Both the position numbers and the translations under genes were made by a program. Positions 1-7,391 of a stretch of DNA of 64,000 nucleotides are shown piece by piece (within the stretch, counting starts at the first letter, position 1; every line of letters begins with the position of its first letter). The notes below the pieces were generated by a model, which worked only from the letters and a program-made list of their open reading frames with translations, had not been told where the DNA came from and did not search any database. This stretch comes from Streptomyces hiroshimensis (GTDB taxonomy: Bacteria; Actinomycetota; Actinomycetes; Streptomycetales; Streptomycetaceae). The DNA is taken from positions 62,001-126,000 of the forward strand of contig NZ_BMUT01000004.1 in the NCBI RefSeq assembly GCF_014650335.1, written 5' to 3'.

Positions 1-694
1 CCCCGGCCCAGGGGCCGCAGGCGTTGACCACCGCCCCGCACGGAATGCGGCCCTCCGACGTCCGGACGCCCACGGCCCGCCCGTCCCGGCCGGTCTCCAC
101 GCCCGCCACGTCCACGCCGGTACGGATCCGGCCGCCCCGCGCGCGGACCGCCGCCAGCAGCGACGTCGTCGCCAGGACGGGCTGCAGCTGGGCGTCCTGC
201 GGGTAGTGCACGGCGGCGCGCACGCCGGGCGTGAGGTGCGGCTCGTACGCGGCGGCCTCGCCCGGCGCGAGCTCGCGGGCGTCCACGCCCGCCGCGCGCT
301 GGGCGGCGGCGAAGTCGCACAGGGCGGCGCCCTCCGGCTCGCCGGTGGCGACGGCGAGACCGCCCTTCACCTCGTACTCGCACTCCGCCCGGCCCGGGCC
401 GAGCTCTTCGCGCAGCGCGGCGAGCAGCCGGGGCCAGCGGCTCAGCGAGGCCTGCGCGAGGGTGAGGCCGGGGCCGGGGGCCTTGTTCGAGACGAGGAGG
501 TCGCCCTCGCCGCAGGCGGTGGTACCGGCCGCGAGCGGACCCCGGTCGAGGACGAGTACGCAGGCCCCGCGGCGGGTCAGCGCCTCGGCACAGGCCGCGC
601 CGACGACTCCGCTCCCGACGATGACGACGTCGGCGCCGCCGCCACCGTCGTCCCGGACTTGCCGGTCTTCCCCGTCTTCCCGCAGAACGCGCAC
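1..694 (-). CDS. FAD-dependent oxidoreductase (glycine/D-amino-acid oxidase type), 3' end outside window
   Basis: Reading the minus strand from a GTG at 694 gives a protein opening with a Rossmann/FAD-binding segment, ADVVIVGSGVVGAACAEAL, then GDLLVSNK and a long DAO-like body. It stays open to the window edge, so the C-terminus is missing. An in-frame stop (TAG, about 734-736) lies upstream and limits the start; 694 is the only reasonable GTG after it, though its ribosome site is weak. The family uses FAD to oxidise amines or D-amino acids. The substrate cannot be told from sequence. A good promoter (731-760) sits directly upstream. Confidence 0.8.
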   Translation of the reverse strand, partial: MRVLREDGEDRQVRDDGGGGADVVIVGSGVVGAACAEALTRRGACVLVLDRGPLAAGTTACGEGDLLVSNKAPGPGLTLAQASLSRWPRLLAALREELGPGRAECEYEVKGGLAVATGEPEGAALCDFAAAQRAAGVDARELAPGEAAAYEPHLTPGVRAAVHYPQDAQLQPVLATTSLLAAVRARGGRIRTGVDVAGVETGRDGRAVGVRTSEGRIPCGAVVNACGPWAG

Positions 695-730
695 GCCAGT
701 AGCACCGCCGTTCCCCCAGAGGCCGCCGCG

Positions 731-760
731 ACGCTATTCGCCCCGCGCCGGGCGGGTCAA
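731..760 (-). promoter_or_regulatory. sigma-70-like promoter for the FAD oxidoreductase
   Basis: On the minus strand TTGACC (755-760) and TAGCGT (731-736) are separated by 18 bp. The spacing and hexamers fit the major vegetative (HrdB) class, about 37 bp upstream of the chosen GTG. Confidence 0.55.
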
Positions 761-828
761 CACCCGCGGCGCGGTTCCCCGGTCCACGTTTGTGCAGGGC
801 CGCCGCGCGGCGGGAGCGGCACCACTGT

Positions 829-1062
829 TCACGGCCGCCACCGCTGCGCGGCATTGACCGTGGCCACCCTGGCCCGCAGCTCCTCGGCGACGCCGACGGG
901 CTCCAGATCCTCAAGGGAGGCGATCCACTCCCGCCCGCCCCCGAAGGCCCGGAGGAACACACGCGACGGCGTCGTCTGCATCACCTCACCGACGCGGTCG
1001 CGCCGCTTGTCCAGCACCATCGTTCCGACCGCGGGCATCGCTGCGTTCTCGTTCGTCTGCAT
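829..1062 (-). CDS. conserved small hypothetical protein (77 aa)
   Basis: A 77-residue acidic/basic protein with no signal peptide or membrane segment. Its centre reads FLRAFGGGREWIASLEDLEP. I recognise the type as a small Streptomyces protein commonly seen beside XRE regulators, but no function is known to me. It lies 79 bp downstream of the XRE-type regulator on the same strand and is probably cotranscribed, so it may be a partner of that regulator, as small proteins downstream of such regulators often are. The pairing is inferred from position alone. Confidence 0.6.
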   Translation of the reverse strand: MQTNENAAMPAVGTMVLDKRRDRVGEVMQTTPSRVFLRAFGGGREWIASLEDLEPVGVAEELRARVATVNAAQRWRP

Positions 1063-1141
1063 GACACATGACGCTAAGGACCAGGCGTTTTGCCGGGCAA
1101 TGGCACTCTGTGGCGGTGGTCGACGGAAGTGCCACCGCGCG

Positions 1142-2323
1142 TCACATGGGGACGCCGATGGCGTCGGCCAGGGACCGTATGCCGGGGGTGAGGGTTCTCC
1201 TCCGGCTGATCACGCGACCGAGGATGTCGTGTGCGTAGCGCTGGTTGGGCAGCCACTGGGGTGCCGCGGTCCGGATGCCCTGGAGGACATCGACCGCCTC
1301 CGCGTACTGCCGTGAGCGCACGTGGGCTTCGGCTACGTCCAGGAGGTGGCGGTTGCGGTTGTTGGACGTGGGGCGCATGCCGCCTACCGGCACTCGTTCG
1401 GCGAGTTGCAGGACGACGTCCGGCCGGTCGGCGATCATCGCGTTCTCCGCGCGCTTGAGGACGACGGTCACGGGGCCGAAGGCGCGCAGGAAGTCCCTGT
1501 CCGGGGCGAACTCCCTGCCCATGGCCACGGCTGCGGCGTGCGCCAGCCGCATGGAGTCCTCGGCTTCGCCGGGCCGGTTGTCCCTGATGGACGCGGCGGA
1601 GAGGCGCAGCAGCAGCCACCCCCATGCGCTCAGCTCGGCGACGGAGGCGCGGGACATGCGCGGCTCCACCTCGTCGGCCCACTCGGCCGCCAGTTCACGG
1701 GCTGTGGCCAGCCGGCCCTGCCGGAGCAGCAGCCAGCACTGGGTGCTCACGGTGGCGGCCCCATGGAGCTGGTCCGGCGCGTCGTCCAGGGACCGGTCGA
1801 GGGCGGAGTGCGCTGCGGCGAACTGCCGTGTCTGGGTCAGCAGCCACCCGGTCAGCTGCAGGACCCGGGCGCGCACCGCCCTCCCCTCGGGCCCGGCTGC
1901 GGCCAGCGCCTCGGCGTCGCGGATCAGCGGCGGCAGCAACGTGCTCAGCTCGGCGTACCGGTCACCGGAGAAGAGCGGCACGGCCGCGTCGAGGGTGCCG
2001 AGGACTCCGGCGACCGTGGGCGGCTCCTCGGGTCCGGGCGGCAGTGTCCCTGCAGCGAGGGCCTGCCGCACGGGCTCCCACCGGTCCCCGGCCGGGGGTT
2101 CTCCCCTGGCTTCCGGTTCCGCGAGGAGGCAGCTGGTCGTGACGCCCAACGCGACGGCGAGCTGCCGGGCCGTCTCCAGACGGGTGTCGTTCCGCTCTCC
2201 CTGTTCGAGTTTGCGGATCAGCGAGAGCGAGACACCGGACGCCGCGGCAAGTTCCCGTTGGCTGAGGCCCCGGCGCTTGCGCACGTCTTGGAGCCGTTGA
2301 CCGATAGTGGCACCCATGGGCAT
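1142..2323 (-). CDS. XRE-family helix-turn-helix regulator with helical C-terminal repeats
   Basis: The start is set at the ATG at 2323 (MPMGATIGQRLQDVR); the frame is open further upstream, but that part is low-quality Arg/Pro-rich sequence. Residues about 5-60 form a Cro/CI-type HTH (RRGLSQRELAAASGVSLSLI, then KLEQGE). The remaining ~330 residues are alanine/leucine-rich helices resembling TPR arrays, the usual layout of Streptomyces HTH-TPR regulators (393 aa in all). It reads away from the decarboxylase at 2680. The ligand and targets are unknown. The small 77-aa gene follows on the same strand. Confidence 0.8.
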   Translation of the reverse strand: MPMGATIGQRLQDVRKRRGLSQRELAAASGVSLSLIRKLEQGERNDTRLETARQLAVALGVTTSCLLAEPEARGEPPAGDRWEPVRQALAAGTLPPGPEEPPTVAGVLGTLDAAVPLFSGDRYAELSTLLPPLIRDAEALAAAGPEGRAVRARVLQLTGWLLTQTRQFAAAHSALDRSLDDAPDQLHGAATVSTQCWLLLRQGRLATARELAAEWADEVEPRMSRASVAELSAWGWLLLRLSAASIRDNRPGEAEDSMRLAHAAAVAMGREFAPDRDFLRAFGPVTVVLKRAENAMIADRPDVVLQLAERVPVGGMRPTSNNRNRHLLDVAEAHVRSRQYAEAVDVLQGIRTAAPQWLPNQRYAHDILGRVISRRRTLTPGIRSLADAIGVPM

Positions 2324-2679
2324 GGGGCGAGCGTACGCCCCTATGAATACGGGAAGGTTGACGAATGGCCCGGACCGTCGGCGGGGCTCTCGCCGTCTCC
2401 GAGGAGCCGAACCGATGGCGGGTCCGTGGTGCGGCCCGGCCGCGTGTGCGAGGAACGGGCAGCCCAGGTACATGCCACCGCCGAGGCGGCGCCCATCGAC
2501 CGGCACCGATGAACCGGTCGAAGGCGTCCCCATGCCCGGGCCGACCCGGTTCGCACCCCGTTCCGGCCCGCGGCGGCTCCGCGCACGCGCGGGCGTGCCG
2601 TCGCGCATGGAGCTCATCGTGTGCGGAAACCGCCCGCAGCGCATGCCATTTTCGCGGCCCGGTGTGGTGGAGTGGCTCC
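2324..2679. other. divergent intergenic region between XRE regulator and decarboxylase
   Basis: A 356-bp spacer between divergent genes. No tRNA, terminator or strong promoter pair was recognised. It must carry both promoters. A TTGACG on the plus strand (about 2357) has no convincing -10 partner. Confidence 0.4.
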
Positions 2680-4026
2680 ATGTCCTCCCGTGACATCCCC
2701 CTCGGCACCGTGGTGCAGGCCGCGATCCGGCAAGGGCTGCTGCCCGCCTGGTCCCCCGTCGCCGGGCTGCTCGACGTGCAGGGGATCCGCGCGGCCACCA
2801 CGTCGCTGCGGGCGGCCTTCGAAGAGGCCGGGGCGGCGCGCGATACGACCCTGCACGCGTTCGCCGTGAAGGCCGCCGCCCTCGTGCCCGTGCTGCGGCT
2901 GCTGGCCGGGGAAGGGCTGGGCGCCGAGGTGGCGAGCCCCGGTGAGCTGGCGCTGGCCCGGGCGGCGCGGGTGGCCCCGGAGCGGATCGTGCTGGACTCT
3001 CCCGCGAAGACCACGGCGGAGCTCCGTGAGGCCCTCGCGCTGGGGGTGGCGGTCAACGCGGACAGCCGCGAGGAGCTCGCCCGGCTGGACGGGCTGCTGC
3101 GGGAGGCCGCCGGCCCGCCCCGCTCCTCGCTCGGCGTGCGTGTCAACCCCCAGGTGGGCGGCGGCACCATCGACGCGCTGAGCACGGCGACGGACACGTC
3201 GAAGTTCGGGGTGGCGCTGCGCGACGAAGGGGCGCGCGCCTGGCTCGTCCGCGCCTTCGCCGAGCGCCCCTGGCTGTCCCGGCTGCACGCCCACGTGGGC
3301 TCCCAGGGCTGCCCCCTGGAGCTGATGGCGGCGGGGGTGCGGGCCACGTACGAGCTGGCGGAGGAGATCAACCGGGCCGTGGGGCGCCGGCAGGTCACCA
3401 CCCTGGACATCGGCGGCGGGCTGCCCGTGAACTTCGCGTCCGACGACGTGACCCCGACCTTCCGCGCGTACGCCCGTCTGCTGGCGGACGCCGCCCCGGG
3501 CCTCTTCGACGGGCGCTACGGGCTGGTGACGGAGTTCGGCCGCTCCCTGCTGGCCAAGAGCGGGGTGGTGCTGGCCCGCGTCGAGTACACCAAGACCGCG
3601 GGCGGGCGGCGGATCGCCGTGACGCACGCCGGCGCCCAGGTGGCCGTGCGCACGGTGTTCGCGCCCGCGTCCTGGCCGCTGCGGGTGGCGGTCTTCGACG
3701 CACAGGGGCGCCCGAAGACCGGGCCGCCGGTCGACCAGGACATCGCGGGGCCGTGCTGCTTCGCGGGCGACCTCGTGGCGGTGGGCAGGCCGCTGCCCCT
3801 GCTGGAGGCGGGCGACCACGTGGCGCTGCTCGACACCGGCGCGTACTACTTCTCGAACCACTACGCGTACAACTCTCTGCCCCGCCCCGGGGTTTACGGC
3901 TACGCGTCCGCAGAAGAGGAGAGTGACGGCGTGCGGTTCGCGACCGTACGGGCCCCGCAGACCCTCGGCGAGCTCGTCGCCGAGGGCGGGGGCGCCTACG
4001 CGGCGGAGCTCAGCGCGCTTCGCTGA
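2680..4026 (+). CDS. PLP-dependent decarboxylase, Orn/Lys/Arg/DAP (LysA-like) family
   Basis: 448 residues starting at the ATG at 2680 (MSSRDIPLG), preceded by a GTGGAG ribosome site. The alanine-racemase-like barrel carries the PLP lysine in LHAFAVKAAALV, the glycine-rich phosphate-binding turn in TTLDIGGGLPVNF and the C-terminal GPCCFAGD and LLDTGAYYFSNHY motifs of group IV decarboxylases. The length is normal for the family. It may be a LysA paralogue rather than the housekeeping diaminopimelate decarboxylase: there is no lysine or threonine gene nearby and the N-terminus is unusual. The exact amino-acid substrate is not decidable. Its last codons lie in a 19-bp sequence repeated 68 bp downstream, at the end of the convergent gene. 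Confidence 0.85.
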   Translation: MSSRDIPLGTVVQAAIRQGLLPAWSPVAGLLDVQGIRAATTSLRAAFEEAGAARDTTLHAFAVKAAALVPVLRLLAGEGLGAEVASPGELALARAARVAPERIVLDSPAKTTAELREALALGVAVNADSREELARLDGLLREAAGPPRSSLGVRVNPQVGGGTIDALSTATDTSKFGVALRDEGARAWLVRAFAERPWLSRLHAHVGSQGCPLELMAAGVRATYELAEEINRAVGRRQVTTLDIGGGLPVNFASDDVTPTFRAYARLLADAAPGLFDGRYGLVTEFGRSLLAKSGVVLARVEYTKTAGGRRIAVTHAGAQVAVRTVFAPASWPLRVAVFDAQGRPKTGPPVDQDIAGPCCFAGDLVAVGRPLPLLEAGDHVALLDTGAYYFSNHYAYNSLPRPGVYGYASAEEESDGVRFATVRAPQTLGELVAEGGGAYAAELSALR

Positions 4027-4096
4027 CCGGCCCCCGGACCTCGGACCCCGGACCCCGGCGCCCTCGCCGGGCAGGCGTCAGCGCGCTTCGCTGACC
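4010..4096. repeat. 19-bp direct repeat shared by two convergent 3' ends
   Basis: TCAGCGCGCTTCGCTGACC occurs at 4010-4028 and 4078-4096. The first copy contains the stop codon of the plus-strand decarboxylase; the second contains the stop of the minus-strand membrane protein. Each copy is itself a hairpin (TCAGCG, loop CGCTT, CGCTGA) and could act as a terminator in either direction. Confidence 0.75.
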
Positions 4097-4680
4097 GCCG
4101 TCCCGGCCGGCACCCGTCCGGCGCGGCGCCGGCCGCCACCGGGAGCGGCATCGCCCGCGGCGAGCCCCGTGGACAGATAGCCGCGCACGGGCTTGGCGGC
4201 GGGGGACGCCTGCGCCCACTCCGTGCGGACCCACAGCAGGGAACCGCTCCGGCGCTCCAGGCCGCCCAGCCACAGGGCCTTCGCCCACAGGCCCGCACCC
4301 GCTCCGGCGAGCGCCAGGCCCGCCGCGGCCGGGATCGCGAAGGAGGAGCCCACGGCGGCGAGGAAGGCCAGGAGCAGCCACCAGCGGCGGGCGCGCCGCC
4401 AGTTCCGCCGGGTCACGGCGCGGTCCTGGAGGAAGACCGACCGGCCCGCCCGTGACGCACCGCGCGCCAGGGCCGCGTACCGCCTGCGGCGCACCGCGAA
4501 GACGGCGCCCGCGACGATCAGGAACAGCGCCGCCCCGGCGAGCACGCCGATCCGCCGCCCGGTGATCCCGGGCACCAGGACGCCGATGCCCGCACTCAGC
4601 AGGCCCGGCCACCACAGCCAGCCGGCCGGCGCTCTGACGACCACCGCCACCCGCGCCAGCGCATACGAACCGCGCCCCAC
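4078..4680 (-). CDS. membrane protein of unknown function (200 aa)
   Basis: The start is a GTG at 4680 (MGRGSYALARVAVVV) behind a GA-rich ribosome site. The sequence shows two or three hydrophobic blocks near the N-terminus (WLWWPGLLSAGIGVLVPG; GVLAGAALFLIVAGAVFAV) and two in the middle (WWLLLAFLAAVGSSFAI; AAGLALAGAGAGLWAKALWL), separated by an Arg-rich cytoplasmic-type loop. I recognise no domain. It is convergent with the decarboxylase. Streptomyces has many such small integral membrane proteins; no function is assigned. Confidence 0.65.
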   Translation of the reverse strand: MGRGSYALARVAVVVRAPAGWLWWPGLLSAGIGVLVPGITGRRIGVLAGAALFLIVAGAVFAVRRRRYAALARGASRAGRSVFLQDRAVTRRNWRRARRWWLLLAFLAAVGSSFAIPAAAGLALAGAGAGLWAKALWLGGLERRSGSLLWVRTEWAQASPAAKPVRGYLSTGLAAGDAAPGGGRRRAGRVPAGTAVSEAR

Positions 4681-4788
4681 GTCGAAACCCGCCTTTCCCT
4701 CTGAAATCCCCTCGATCCCGACTCGTCACGCGGCAGGCTAGCCAACGAATCTGAGTGCGAGCTGAGAATCCGCGGGATGTACCTCACA

Positions 4789-4812
4789 GGGGTCATACCC
4801 CGGTATCACCCC
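4789..4812. promoter_or_regulatory. compound palindrome upstream of the lipase (possible operator)
   Basis: The stretch reads as overlapping dyads: GGGGT-cat-ACCCC, and ATACC-CC-GGTAT inside it. It lies about 90 bp upstream of the lipase start and about 110 bp from the divergent membrane-protein start, a sensible place for an operator. No regulator is identified. Confidence 0.35.
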
Positions 4813-4862
4813 GGACTTGGCTCCTCCGTATGACGTGTGCGCAGTCGTGTGGTCCCTAAGGT

Positions 4863-4883
4863 CGTCCCTGCCGGGGAGGGACG
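4863..4883 (+). promoter_or_regulatory. 5' leader hairpin before the lipase
   Basis: CGTCCCT, loop GCCGGGG, AGGGACG: a perfect 7-bp stem ending just before the GGGAGGAG ribosome site of the gene at 4901. Confidence 0.4.
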
Positions 4884-4900
4884 AGCGGGAGGAGACGACG

Positions 4901-6307
4901 ATGGCGGTCCAGGAACGAGGGGGCGAGCAGCCGGACCGCGGGCGGCGGGACGACGGTCTCCGGCGGCGGGCTGCCGTCGCGGCGGGGGCGCTGGCCCTGA
5001 CCGGGCTGCTGAGCGCGCTCGTGCCCGCGCCGGAGGCCCATGCGGCGCAGGCCCCTGCCGCAGCCGGAGCCGAGGCCTCAGCCGGAGCTGGAGCCGGGGC
5101 CGGGGCCGGGGCCGGGGCCGCCGACCAGAGCACCCGGACCGCGCTGCCCGCGCCCACCGGCCCCCACGCCGTCGGCACGACCACCCGCCACCTGGTGGAC
5201 ACCGGCCGCAAGGACCCCTGGAAGCCGGAGCGGGGCGACCGCCAGGTCGCGATCAGCCTCTTCTACCCGGCGGACCGGGACGGGGCCACCGGCGGGAAGG
5301 GTCCCGCGCCCCACATGGACCCCTCCTCCGCCGCCCACTTCGGCTCCGCCCGGGGCGCGGGCAGCTTCAACTACCGCGTGCACCCGGACGCCGCCGACTG
5401 GACCTCCACGCGGACCCACGCGCGCGTGGACGCCCCCGTGGCGCGCGGCAGCAGGGCGCTGCCGGTCGTGCTGTACTCCGCCGGCCTGGGCGACCCGCGC
5501 ACCTGGAACACCGGCCTGGTGGAGGAGCTGGCCTCCCGCGGCTACGTCGTCGTCACCGTCGACCACACCTACGACTCCTCCGAAGTGCGCCTGGCCGACG
5601 GCAGCCTCGCGGAGTCGGCGCTGCCGGCGCTCGCCGGCGCGTCCCCGGCCGAGGTCGACGCCGCGCTCCGCAGGGCGGTGCAGGCCCGGGTGGACGACAC
5701 GCGGTTCGTCCTGGACACCCTCGGCTCGGCGCAGTGGCGGCGGGGCCTGCCGGGCGGCCTGGGGGACGCGGTGGACCTGCGCCGCGTGGGCATGGCCGGG
5801 CAGTCCGCGGGCGGCTTCACGGCGGCGCAGGCCATGCACGACGACCGCCGCATCAAGGCGGGGATCAACATGGACGGCCAGATGGACTTCCCCCTCCCCG
5901 ACCGCACGGGCGGCAAGCTGAGCACCGTGGCGCGCGAGGGCGTGGACCGGCCGTTCCTCCTGCTGGGCTCCGACGGCCCGGGCGCGGCCGACAACCGGGC
6001 GTCGTGGTCGTCCTTCCGGCAGCACACGCGCGCCTGGCAGGCCGAGCTGGCCATGGCGGGCGCGGCGCACGGCACGTACACCGACGCGGTGTCACTGCTG
6101 CCGGCACTCGCCCGGCAGGGCGCGCTGCCGGAGGAGGACCTCCGCCAGGACGTCGGGACCGTCCGCCCGGAGCGGGCGGTGACGGCCACGCGCGCGTACG
6201 TGGCGGCGTTCTTCGACCGCTTCCTCAAGGGGCGGGACGACCGGCTGCTGGACGGCCCGTCGCCGCGCTTCCCGGAGATGCGCTTCCGGGCGGCGCCGGC
6301 CTCCTGA
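4901..6307 (+). CDS. secreted alpha/beta-hydrolase, PAF-acetylhydrolase/lipase-like
   Basis: The ATG at 4901 follows GGGAGGAG at good spacing; 468 residues. A Tat-like signal (RRRAAVAAGALALTGLLSAL) ends near PEAHA-A, followed by a low-complexity Ala/Gly spacer (AGAGAGAGAGAA) encoded by a GGGGCC-type repeat. The catalytic domain carries the nucleophile elbow GMAGQSAGGFTA, an acidic region INMDGQ, and a late histidine in AGAAHGTYTD, the Ser-Asp-His arrangement of the PAF-AH/dienelactone hydrolase-like group. The predicted role is extracellular ester or lipid hydrolysis; the substrate is unknown. It is convergent with the RpiR regulator 7 bp downstream. Confidence 0.8.
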   Translation: MAVQERGGEQPDRGRRDDGLRRRAAVAAGALALTGLLSALVPAPEAHAAQAPAAAGAEASAGAGAGAGAGAGAADQSTRTALPAPTGPHAVGTTTRHLVDTGRKDPWKPERGDRQVAISLFYPADRDGATGGKGPAPHMDPSSAAHFGSARGAGSFNYRVHPDAADWTSTRTHARVDAPVARGSRALPVVLYSAGLGDPRTWNTGLVEELASRGYVVVTVDHTYDSSEVRLADGSLAESALPALAGASPAEVDAALRRAVQARVDDTRFVLDTLGSAQWRRGLPGGLGDAVDLRRVGMAGQSAGGFTAAQAMHDDRRIKAGINMDGQMDFPLPDRTGGKLSTVAREGVDRPFLLLGSDGPGAADNRASWSSFRQHTRAWQAELAMAGAAHGTYTDAVSLLPALARQGALPEEDLRQDVGTVRPERAVTATRAYVAAFFDRFLKGRDDRLLDGPSPRFPEMRFRAAPAS

Positions 6308-6314
6308 GCCCCGC

Positions 6315-7172
6315 CTACTCCACGAACAGCCCCCGCGCGACCGCCTTGGCGTCGAACTCCTCCAGGCGCGCCTGCGCGTCCGGCAGGGCGTCGCACATCG
6401 CCTCCAGCAGCATGCGCCCCAGCAGCATCGGGGCGCATGCGGTGTCGAAGGCGAGGCCGGTGCCGACGGCGGCGGGGAGCAGCAGGTCGCTGTGGCGGGC
6501 GACGGGGGCGAAGGTGGAGTCGGCGACGGTGACGACGGTCAGGCCCTGGCCCTGCGCGTACTCCAGCGCCTCGACCACCTCGCGCGGGTGGCGGGGCAGC
6601 GCGAAGCACAGCAGCGTGCTCGCCCCGGCCCGTACGGCCGCGTCTATGCGGTCGGTCAGGAGCGTGCCGCCCTCGTCCAGGAGCCGCACGTCCGGGTGGA
6701 CCTTGCGGGCGAAGTAGGCGAAGCCGCCGGCCTGGGCGCCGGCGGCGCGCAGGCCGAGCACGAGCAGCGGCCGGGACTGCGCGAGCAGCCGGCCCGCGCG
6801 GGTGACCGGGGCGGGGTCGGCGAGGACCGAGGCGAGGTGGCGGAGGTTGTCGATCTCGACGTGGACGGCCTGCTGGTACTCGTTGTACGCGGTCTCGCCG
6901 TCGCCCGGCTCGGCCGCCGCGGGGACGACGTCGCGCAGGTGCCGGCGCAGCGCCGGGTAGCCGTCGAAGCCGAGGGCGACGGCGAAGCGGGTGACCGAGG
7001 GCTGGCTGACGCCGGCCAGCTCGGCGAGCTCGACGCTGGAGAGGAAGGGCGCGTCGGCCGCGCGGCGCACCATGCAGTGGGCGATGCGGCGCTGAGTCGG
7101 CGTCAGGCGGTGCCCTTCGAAGAGCTTCTGCAGCCGTGCGGTGGCTTCCGGTTCGCCCCCGGTGTCGCTCAT
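6315..7172 (-). CDS. MurR/RpiR-family transcriptional regulator (HTH + SIS)
   Basis: The start is chosen at the ATG at 7172 (MSDTGGEP). Residues about 15-90 are the RpiR HTH (VELAELAGVSQPSVTRFAVA). The rest is a sugar-isomerase (SIS) fold that binds phosphosugars in this family, with PLLVLGLRAAGAQAGGFAYF and STLLCFALPRHPREV. 285 aa, normal length. Members repress or activate sugar or amino-sugar catabolism genes. The neighbours (lipase, acyl-CoA synthetase) give no sugar clue. A 12-bp perfect inverted repeat at 7252-7281, 80 bp upstream, is a natural candidate for autoregulation. Confidence 0.85.
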   Translation of the reverse strand: MSDTGGEPEATARLQKLFEGHRLTPTQRRIAHCMVRRAADAPFLSSVELAELAGVSQPSVTRFAVALGFDGYPALRRHLRDVVPAAAEPGDGETAYNEYQQAVHVEIDNLRHLASVLADPAPVTRAGRLLAQSRPLLVLGLRAAGAQAGGFAYFARKVHPDVRLLDEGGTLLTDRIDAAVRAGASTLLCFALPRHPREVVEALEYAQGQGLTVVTVADSTFAPVARHSDLLLPAAVGTGLAFDTACAPMLLGRMLLEAMCDALPDAQARLEEFDAKAVARGLFVE

Positions 7173-7251
7173 CGGGCCCTCCATGGTCTTCGGCGGTCTG
7201 TCGTCGGCGGTCTGTCGTCGGCGGTCTTCGGCAGTGATCATTCATCGATCC

Positions 7252-7281
7252 CCACCCCTGCATGGAATTATGCAGGGGTGG
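7252..7281. promoter_or_regulatory. perfect 12-bp inverted repeat, candidate RpiR operator or terminator
   Basis: Arms CCACCCCTGCAT (7252-7263) and ATGCAGGGGTGG (7270-7281) enclose GGAATT. It lies between the 3' end of the acyl-CoA synthetase and the start of the RpiR gene, both on the minus strand. There is no T-run after it, which favours an operator over an intrinsic terminator. Confidence 0.5.
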
Positions 7282-7320
7282 AGAGCCTCACGGGTCCACA
7301 TCCGCAGCCGCCCCCGCGAT

Positions 7321-7391
7321 GACAGCGCCTACAGCGCCTAAGGCGGCTACAGCGCCTACAGCGCCTACAGCGCCTACAGCGCCTACAGCGG
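7321..7391. repeat. 9-bp tandem repeat (CTACAGCGC) spanning the 3' end of the acyl-CoA synthetase
   Basis: About seven copies of a 9-mer run into the gene end; the stop codon (TAG on the minus strand, 7383-7385) is part of one copy and every further full copy carries another TAG. The 9-bp period keeps the stops in one frame, giving serial stop codons. Confidence 0.8.
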
